Below are positions 57,025-64,000 of a stretch of 64,000 nucleotides of DNA, piece by piece (the stretch's first letter is position 1; the number at the start of each line of letters is the position of its first letter). The stretch is taken from positions 9,992,196 through 10,056,195 of the forward strand of contig CAIIXF020000004.1 of assembly GCA_903813345.2 (NCBI GenBank). Reading direction: 5' to 3'. A program made the position numbers and the translations under genes. Under the pieces are notes generated by a model, which did not search any database, was not told the DNA's origin, and was given only the letters and a program-made list of their open reading frames with translations. The DNA comes from Owenia fusiformis (Eukaryota > Annelida > Polychaeta > Sabellida > Oweniidae).

Positions 57025-60000
57025 AAAATAAAAAGACGGGTATAATTTTTTGCAGATTTTTTGTGACAAAATTATTTCATACAACTACTCTTTACAAAGA
57101 CATGGCTTTTTACAATGCAGGACACCTGAACTTATTTGTAAAGCTAGGAAATGGGCCAAAGGTGAATTTCCCGAGACAAAAATGGTGGCCATTTTGAAAT
57201 TAGGCAAGATTTTGAAGGAGTCACAAGTTTTTTTTCTTTATTGATGTTGAACAAAATTATTTTAAATCAGGAATCCTATCTACAGATGATTTAAAAAGTG
57301 TTGACAGAGGTTTAAAACTTGCCACTTTTTTGGACTGACTGAGAGACAGATGGACGAATCAATGTTAACTAAAATGGCTGAAAATAAAAAAAAACTGATA
57401 TAATATTTTGCCGATTTTTTGTAACAAAATTATTTCATACAACTACTCTTTACAGTGACATGGCTTTTTACAATGCAGGACAGCTGAAATTATTTGTAAA
57501 GCTAGGAAATGGGCCAAAATTAAATTTCGCGAGACAAGAATGGTGACCATTTTGAAAATAGGCGAGCTTTTGAACCAAGAGTCATAGGAGAGTTTTTTGT
57601 ATTGATGTTGAACAAAATTAACTTAAAACAGGAATCCTATCGACAGAGGGTTTAAGGCAAATGGTCCAAAAGTGGATTTTGCGAGACAGATGGACAAATC
57701 AATGTTAACTAAAATGGCTGAAAATAAAAAAATGGATGTAATTTTTTGCTGATTTTTCGTAACAAAATTATTTCATACATCTACTCTTTACATTGACATG
57801 GATTTTTACAATGTAGGACACTTGAAATTATTTGTAAAGCTAGGAAATAGGTCAAAAGTGAATTTCGCGAGACAAAAATGGCGGCCATTTTGAAAATAGG
57901 CGAGCTTTTGAGCCAGGAGTCATAGGGGAGTTTTCTGTATTGATGTTGAACAGAAATAACTTAAAACAGGAATCCTATCGACAGAGGTTTTAAAACGTGC
58001 CACCGTTGTTGACGGAAAAGTGGATTTCACAAGTCAGATGGACAAATCAATGTTAACTAAAATGGCTGAAAATAAAAAAATAGATATAATTTTTCGCTGA
58101 TTTTTCGTAACAAAATTATTTCATATATCTACTCTTTACATTGACACAGATTTTTACAATGTAGGACACCTGAAATTATTTGTTAAGCTAGAAAATGGGT
58201 CAAAAGTGAATTTCGCGAGACAAAAATGGCGGCCATATAATATTTTGCCGATTTTTTGTAACAAAATTATTTCATACAACTACTCTTTACAGTGACATGG
58301 CTTTTTACAATGCAGGACAGCTGAAATTATTTGTAAAGCTAGGAAATGGGCCAAAAGTGAATTTCGCGAGACAAGAACGGTGACCATTTTGAAAATAGGC
58401 GAGCTTTTGAACCAAGAGTCATAGGAGAGTTTTTTGTATTGATGTTGAACAAAATTAACTTAAAACAGGAATCCTATCGACAGAGGGTTTAAGGCAAATG
58501 GTCCAAAAGTGGATTTTGCGAGACAGATGGACAAATCAATGTTAACTAAAATGGCTGAAAATAAAAAAAATGGATATAATTTTTTGCTGATTTTTCGTAA
58601 CAAAATTATTTCATACATCTACTCTTTACATTGACATGGATTTTTACAATGTAGGACACTTGAAATTATTTGTAAAGCTAGGAAATAGGTCAAAAGTGAA
58701 TTTCGCGAGACAAAAATGGCGGCCATTTTGAAAATAGGCGAGCTTTTGAGACAGGAGTCATAGGGGAGTTTTCTGTATTGATGTTGAACAGAAATAACTT
58801 AAAACAGGAATCCTATCGACAGAGGTTTTAAAACGTGCCACTGTTGTTGACGGAAAAGTGGATTTCACAAGTCAGATGGACAAATCAATGTTAACTAAAA
58901 TGGCTGAAAATAAAAAAATAGATATAATTTTTCGCTGATTTTTCGTAACAAAATTATTTCATATATCTACTCTTTACATTGACACAGATTTTTACAATGT
59001 AGGACACCTGAAATTATTTGTTAAGCTAGAAAATGGGTCAAAAGTGAATTTCGCGAGACAAAAATGGCGGCCATATAATATTTTGCCGATTTTTCGTAAC
59101 AAAATTATTTCATACAACTACTCTTTACAGTGACATGGCTTTTTACAATGCAGGACAGCTGAAATTATTTGTAAAGCTAGGAAATGGGCCAAAAGTGAAT
59201 TTCGCGAGACAAGAATGGTGACCATTTTGAAAATAGGCGAGCTTTTGAACCAAGAGTCATAGGAGAGTTTTTTGTATTGATGTTGAACAAAATTAACTTA
59301 AAACAGGAATCCTATCGACAGAGGGTTTAAGGCAAATGGTCCAAAAGTGGATTTTGCGAGACAGATGGACAAATCAATGTTAACTAAAATGGCTGAAAAT
59401 AAAAAAAATGGATATAATTTTTTGCTGATTTTTCGTAACAAAATTATTTCATACTTCTACTCTTTACATTAACATGGATTTTTACAATGTAGGACACTTG
59501 AAATTATTTGTAAAGCTAGGAAATAGGTCAAAAGTGAATTTCGCGAGACAAAAATGGCGGCCATTTTGAAAATAGGCGAGCTTTTGAGCCAGGAGTCATA
59601 GGGGAGTTTTCTGTATTGATGTTGAACAGAAATAACTTAAAACAGGAATCCTATCGACAGAGGTTTTAAAACGTGCCACTGTTGTTGACGGAAAAGTGGA
59701 TTTCACAAGTCAGATGGACAAATCAATGTTAACTAAAATGGCTGAAATTAAAAAAATAGATATAATTTTTCGCTGATTTTTCGTAACAAAATTATTTCAT
59801 ATATCTACTCTTTACATTGACACAGATTTTTACAATGTAGGACACCTGAAATTATTTGTAAAGCTAGAAAATTGGTCAAAAGTGAATTTCGCGAGACAAA
59901 AATGGCGGCCATTTTGAAAATAGGCGAGCTTTTGAACCAGGAGTCATAGGGGAGTTTTCTGTATTGATGTTGAACAGAAATAACTTAAAACAGGAATCCT

Positions 60001-60185
60001 ATCGACAGAGGTTATAAAACGTGCCAGTCAAAAGTGAATTTCGCGAGACAAAAATGGCGGCCATTTTGAAAATAGGCGAGCTTTTGAACCAGGAGTCATA
60101 GGGGAGTTTTCTGTATTGATGTTGAACAGAAATAACTTAAAACAGGAATCCTATCAACAGAGGTTTTAAAACGTGCCACTATTGT
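57025..60185. repeat. Higher-order satellite in fukutin-like intron, unit B
   Basis: A monomer of about 340 bp is marked by ACAAAATTATTTCATA at about 57065, 57424, 57761, 58107, 58260, 58598, 58944, 59097, 59436 and 59784. Spacings repeat as about 338, 346 and 153, a higher-order period of 838 bp (compare GGCCATATAATATTTT at 58231 and 59069). Monomers within one period differ, while equivalents between periods are nearly identical. Unit A has no such array at the equivalent place (about 35575). Confidence 0.9.
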
Positions 60186-60195
60186 TGACGGACAG

Positions 60196-60230
<35 letters not shown>

Positions 60231-60245
60231 GACAAGTGAGCGATT
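60186..60245. repeat. GACA/GACG simple repeat and tail
   Basis: GGACAGACAGACAGAC with GGACGGACGG, then CAAGTGAGCGATTGCAAAAG. It closes the satellite block on the right. Confidence 0.85.
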
Positions 60246-60553
60246 GCAAAAGCTCACCATGTGAGCTAACGAGGTCGTCTTTAACTTCCTACATATCCTC
60301 GCTGTTAGTTACATCAGACACATAAAATCACTATGTCTGTACCATTCTACATATAATGCCTTATTATTTAATTAATGTGTATTGTTACTCTGACGTACCT
60401 AATAGCGTTCCAGAAGTCAACCAAAACTCCATGCCAACTTTATCAAACACATCTTGTGTGGCTCGCAATATCTTCCGCGCCTTATTAGCAGCTCTGTTTG
60501 CTTTCACTATGGCCGCTTTTGACAGTTTATTGGCCGAGTTAAATTGATCAGCT

Positions 60554-61849
60554 CTTGTCTGGTTACAAGGGATAAACTTGGAATGTTCTAAACTGGAGAG
60601 ATACTTGGAGGTAGATGCTGGTACATACAACCCAGGGATGGCACTCTTAGTCACAGCAAGACTGAAAATATTACAAGCGATAAACTTGAAATGTTCTAAA
60701 CTGGAGAGATACTTTGAGGTAGATGCTGGTACATACAACCCAGGGATGGCACTCTTAGTCACAGCAAGACTGAAAATATTACAAGCGATAAACTTGGAAT
60801 GTTCTAAACTGGATAGATACTTTGAGGTAGATGCTGGTACATACAACCCAGGGATGGCACTCTTAGTCACAGCAAGACTGAAAATATTACAAGCGATAAA
60901 CTTGGAATGTTCTAAACTGGAGAGATACTTGGAGGTAGATGCTTGTACATACAACCCAGGGATGGCACTCTTAGTCACAGCAAGACTGAAAATATTACAA
61001 GCGATAAACTTGGAATGTTCTAAACTGGAGAGATACTTGGAAGTTGATGCTGGTACATACAACCCAGGGATGGCACTCTTAGTCACAGCAAGACTGAAAA
61101 TATTACAAGCGATAAACTTGGAATGTTCTAAACTGGAGAGATACTTGGAGGTAGATGCTGATACATACAACCCAGGGATGGCACTCTTAGTCACAGCAAG
61201 ACTGAAAATATTACAAGCGATAAACTTGGAATGTTCTAAACTGGATAGATACTTTGAGGTAGATGCTGGTACATACAACCCAGGGATGGCACTCTTAGTC
61301 ACAGCAAGACTGAAAATATTACAAGCGATAAACTTGGAATGTTCTAAACTGGAGAGATACTTGGAAGTAGATGCTGGTACATACAACCCAGGGATGGCAC
61401 TCTTAGTCACAGCAAGACTGAAAATATTACAAGCGATAAACTTGAAATGTTCTAAACTGGAGAGATACTTTGAGGTAGATGCTGGTACATACAACCCAGG
61501 GATGGCACTCTTAGTCACAGCAAGACTGAAAATATTACAAGCGATAAACTTGGAATGTTCTAAACTGGAGAGATACTTGGAGGTAGATGCTTGTACATAC
61601 AACCCAGGGATGGCACTCTTAGTCACAGCAAGACTGAAAATATTACAAGCGATAAACTTGGAATGTTCTAAACTGGATAGATACTTTGAGGTAGATGCTG
61701 GTACATACAACCCAGGGATGGCACTCTTAGTCACAGTAAGACTGAAAATATTACAAGCGATAAACTTGAAATGTTCTAAACTGGATAGATACTTGGAGGT
61801 AGATGCTGGTACATACAATCCAGGGATGACACTCTTAGTTATAGTAAGA
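60554..61849 (-). repeat. 108-bp exonic tandem array, 12 units, fukutin-like gene B
   Basis: Same unit, unit number and end structure as 35871-37166. The first units from the N-terminal side carry nearly the same variants as A; the C-terminal units differ (A has VIPG/VITG, LENSKF and HYKF variants that B lacks). Confidence 0.95.
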
Positions 61850-61867
61850 CTGGAAATATTGGGAAAG

Positions 61868-62690
61868 TAGAAATCCTAGCCTTGCCCAAGTCGGTATTTT
61901 TTACTTATCTGATCTTGAATTATTACCGCCTTGTACAATCCAATACACCTGCACTGATATTATGCAGAGTTATTCAACGGTTTCGAGATTTCCATAATAC
62001 GCTATCAGGGGTATCGCGAAACCTTATTGATTAACAGATATACGCGTGGACACGACGTGTGACTTCAGGCTGATTGACCAATCAAAACGTTATCAGGTTG
62101 ACCTGCATAAGCAAAGCAATCTTCCCGATTTGAAATTCAATGATCTGATCGATCGTTTTTTTAGAGTTACAATATATTATGTAATTAAATGTACATAGGA
62201 AATATAAGAGTCATTAATATAAATTAAATCATGCAATAGATTTAAAACTGATTTGGCGATGAAAATACAAGACCGAGTCCAATGTAGCGGGTCATGTAGT
62301 CGATCACTGATTGAATCTCAGCCTACATGTTCATTTGAATTCAGCGATCGTTTCAACGTTTATTGTTGAAATCTTCTCACCTCCGGTTACCGATCGATGC
62401 TCCGGCATCCACTAAACTCTGATTGATATTTATCTGATAAAATATTTGTATTTCCATGATGAATTCATGCAAGATTTGTTCGTGAAAAGTCCCGGCGAAA
62501 AGTAAAAAGTGTACTTGTTTTTGACCGTGCATAATAATGAGCTAACGCTGCAGGATCGTTGTTGATTGGTCAAATTTTACCGACATAAACATTGAGTCGG
62601 TAAAGCACATGGCTTTCTCTTTGGTACAAGGCGGTCATAATAGAAATCAAGATAGTAAAAGAGACCGACTTGGGCAAGGCTATAGAAATC
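61868..62690. mobile_element. TIR element adjoining exon 4 acceptor (unit B)
   Basis: Paralogue of 37190-38012, nearly identical, with a five-base insertion (TTATCAGG region) near 62090. Confidence 0.65.
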
Positions 62691-62987
62691 CCTGAATGCA
62701 ACTTATTGTCAGTTTTTTCTAAAGGACTAGTATTTAGATGGCAAGAGATTTTGGACAGCTGTATTTTTGGTCATGGGTATTTCCCGACCATACAATGAAC
62801 TATATTAAAACAATATCTTGACTTCAACAAAAGTGCATGAAAAAAAATAAAAATCTCATTTTAATAATGAGATTAGCCATGGATTAGTAACCCACCTCCT
62901 CACTTTTTCAATAATGTTGACCTTATATTGAAAAAGAGGACCGTGATTTTCAAAGTTTCTGTGCAAAATTAGATTGCAACATTAGTT

Positions 62988-63206
62988 ATAAATTAGCGAG
63001 CAAACATTTATCATTACAGCCAGTTAGCAGGCTAAGAAGCAACTGAAGGGAGCATAGACCAGAACACGTGTCTGGGAATGACATCTGTCATAGATAAGGC
63101 CAGCCCCCTTGACAAATGCTTTGTAGGTTTAATGTTAGAGGCTGGCCCTATCTGAGACGATCTGTTGCTGCATAATTTAAATCAAGTTTAATTAATTAAA
63201 CTTACA
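62988..63206. mobile_element. About 220-bp insertion in unit B intron
   Basis: Unit A reads TTAGTTATCAGTAATCTC without a break (about 38305-38320), while B has about 220 bp here. The insert contains AAGGCCAGCC pairing with GGCTGGCCC about 50 bases on, and AGAACACGTGTCT, so it is partly self-complementary. Family unknown. The remainder to 64000 is intron nearly identical to unit A (38310-39110). Confidence 0.7.
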
Positions 63207-64000
63207 AGTAATCTCATATATAGGAAAATTGGATTGATATACTATCTTCAACACAAATAGATGGCAACACAGTGTCATAATATCTGGTGTTATATTTGGA
63301 TCTCATGTTTTGTACTCATAGTGTCAGCTACTGAATGCAGTTTATTCATACAGGATTATATGGCATTGTGACTTGCAAACACTTGAGTAGTATTATACCC
63401 AACAGCATTTATATAGAAGGTATAAGAAAATGTTTGAAGGATACATGCTCATAAAAGTCATGCTCATAGTAATTTGAGTAATGGCTGATGTTTGAATGGG
63501 TTTTTTTTTCTCCAGCACTTCACATTACCTTGACATTATATCCTTTATGTAACCCAATCCCAAAAGAGGGGTGTATAAATTTAAGAATCTGGCAAACTTC
63601 ATTACACTTTCATTTGGTTGGGATATAGCGAGGTTTTTATTACTCCAGTCTTATTCGATATAATCATATAAATATGGTGAGGTAGAATTGCTAATTATAA
63701 ATTCCATTCAAAATGGGTTAGTACAAAACATGGCACCGTGTCATGGCACAGGTACACCCTATGGCATAGGCTACGGCACCCCCTATGCCATACTGTAGGC
63801 ACTAAAACACTATTACGAGTCAAATTCTTGCATATTTATGTAGATTATGATTACCCTTACAAATGTCTACCCTTCCAAACATTGTTCTTGAGCCTCTTAC
63901 TAAAGTTATAATATTATCTTTCTTGGCATAGTTTGCCATGAATGAACATTTGTAAATCTGAATCAAGTTACAGACGTATGTAGTACGTACTCAAGGACCC

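Larger units (their letters stand above)
55534..61849 (-). pseudogene. FKTN-like: Fukutin-like gene, copy B (3' half in window, nonsense codon)
   Basis: Visible exons: 60399-61849 (twelve 36-residue units, then FWLTSGTLLG), 56447-56586 (GWYRQCG, TTDVDVG) and 55534-55899 (KLDIFFHY to the stop). Lengths (1451, 140, 366) and phases equal copy A. Exons 1-3 must lie beyond 64000. In the last exon, copy A has CGA (Arg) in KVRWIYPRD, but here the codon is TGA (55774-55776), removing about 80 C-terminal residues, including the region equivalent to fukutin's conserved WDW.RSPPN motif. A partial extra copy of exon 5 lies at 56650-56809. A decaying paralogue is the simplest reading; a truncated but expressed protein cannot be excluded. 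Confidence 0.8.
45652..64000. repeat. Segmental duplication, unit B (cut by window end)
   Basis: Matches unit A in order and orientation. B lacks A's 632-bp foldback, CACTA-type element and 33313-34664 element. B has its own 1.8-kb TIR element (48442-50262), higher-order satellite (57025-60185) and 220-bp insertion (about 62988-63206). Confidence 0.9.

Overview
The window looks like nuclear DNA of an animal, most likely a marine invertebrate (mollusc, annelid, brachiopod or ambulacrarian; the sequence does not decide which). Coding sequence is sparse and cut into small exons with GT/AG borders and matching phases. The rest is AT-rich and crowded with transposon debris and minisatellites. All protein genes I can support lie on the minus strand; the only plus-strand genes are four tRNA-Ile(AAU) copies.

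Layout. 1-687: first coding exon (signal peptide) of a secreted protein whose remainder lies off the left edge. 688-6000: repeats, a 91-bp minisatellite and one 220-codon ORF of unknown nature. 6050-9979: a complete seven-exon chymotrypsin-fold (S1A) protease gene of 355 codons with a clip-like cysteine module, a Thr-rich linker and an intact His/Asp/Ser triad. 9980-12415: repeats only.

12416-64000 is a head-to-tail segmental duplication. Unit A (12416 to about 45651) is followed directly by unit B (from 45652, cut by the right edge). Each unit holds, on the minus strand, (i) a small secreted PAN/Apple + WSC gene (A 12437-20740; B 45673-53847) with two tRNA-Ile genes antisense in its first intron, and (ii) a fukutin-like (FKTN/LicD family) glycan phosphotransferase gene (A 32734-43526, six exons; B 55534-61849, its first three exons beyond the window). 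The WSC gene looks intact in both copies. The fukutin-like gene looks intact in A, but B has an in-frame stop in its last exon and a partial duplication of another exon.

The most unusual feature is in the fukutin-like genes. One exon carries twelve in-frame copies of a 108-bp (36-residue) unit just before the LicD core. Every unit boundary keeps what looks like an intron 3' end (TTTTCAG followed by T) in the same phase, so any of the twelve acceptors would give an in-frame protein. Using only the last one would give about 449 residues, close to vertebrate fukutin (about 461). The array and its 5' side are nearly identical in A and B, while the coding sequence just 3' of it has diverged strongly.

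Because each paralogue serves as an empty-site control for the other, several insertions can be delimited: a 9.6-kb CACTA-type element with TTA target duplications (22603-32199), a 632-bp foldback of order X-Y-X'-Y' (21275-21906), a 1.35-kb TIR element with TTA duplications (33313-34664), a 1.8-kb TIR element with a nested mariner-type element (48442-50262) and a higher-order satellite (57025-60185). I see no new defence, biosynthetic or regulatory system. The exon array with built-in acceptors is the best candidate for something undescribed.
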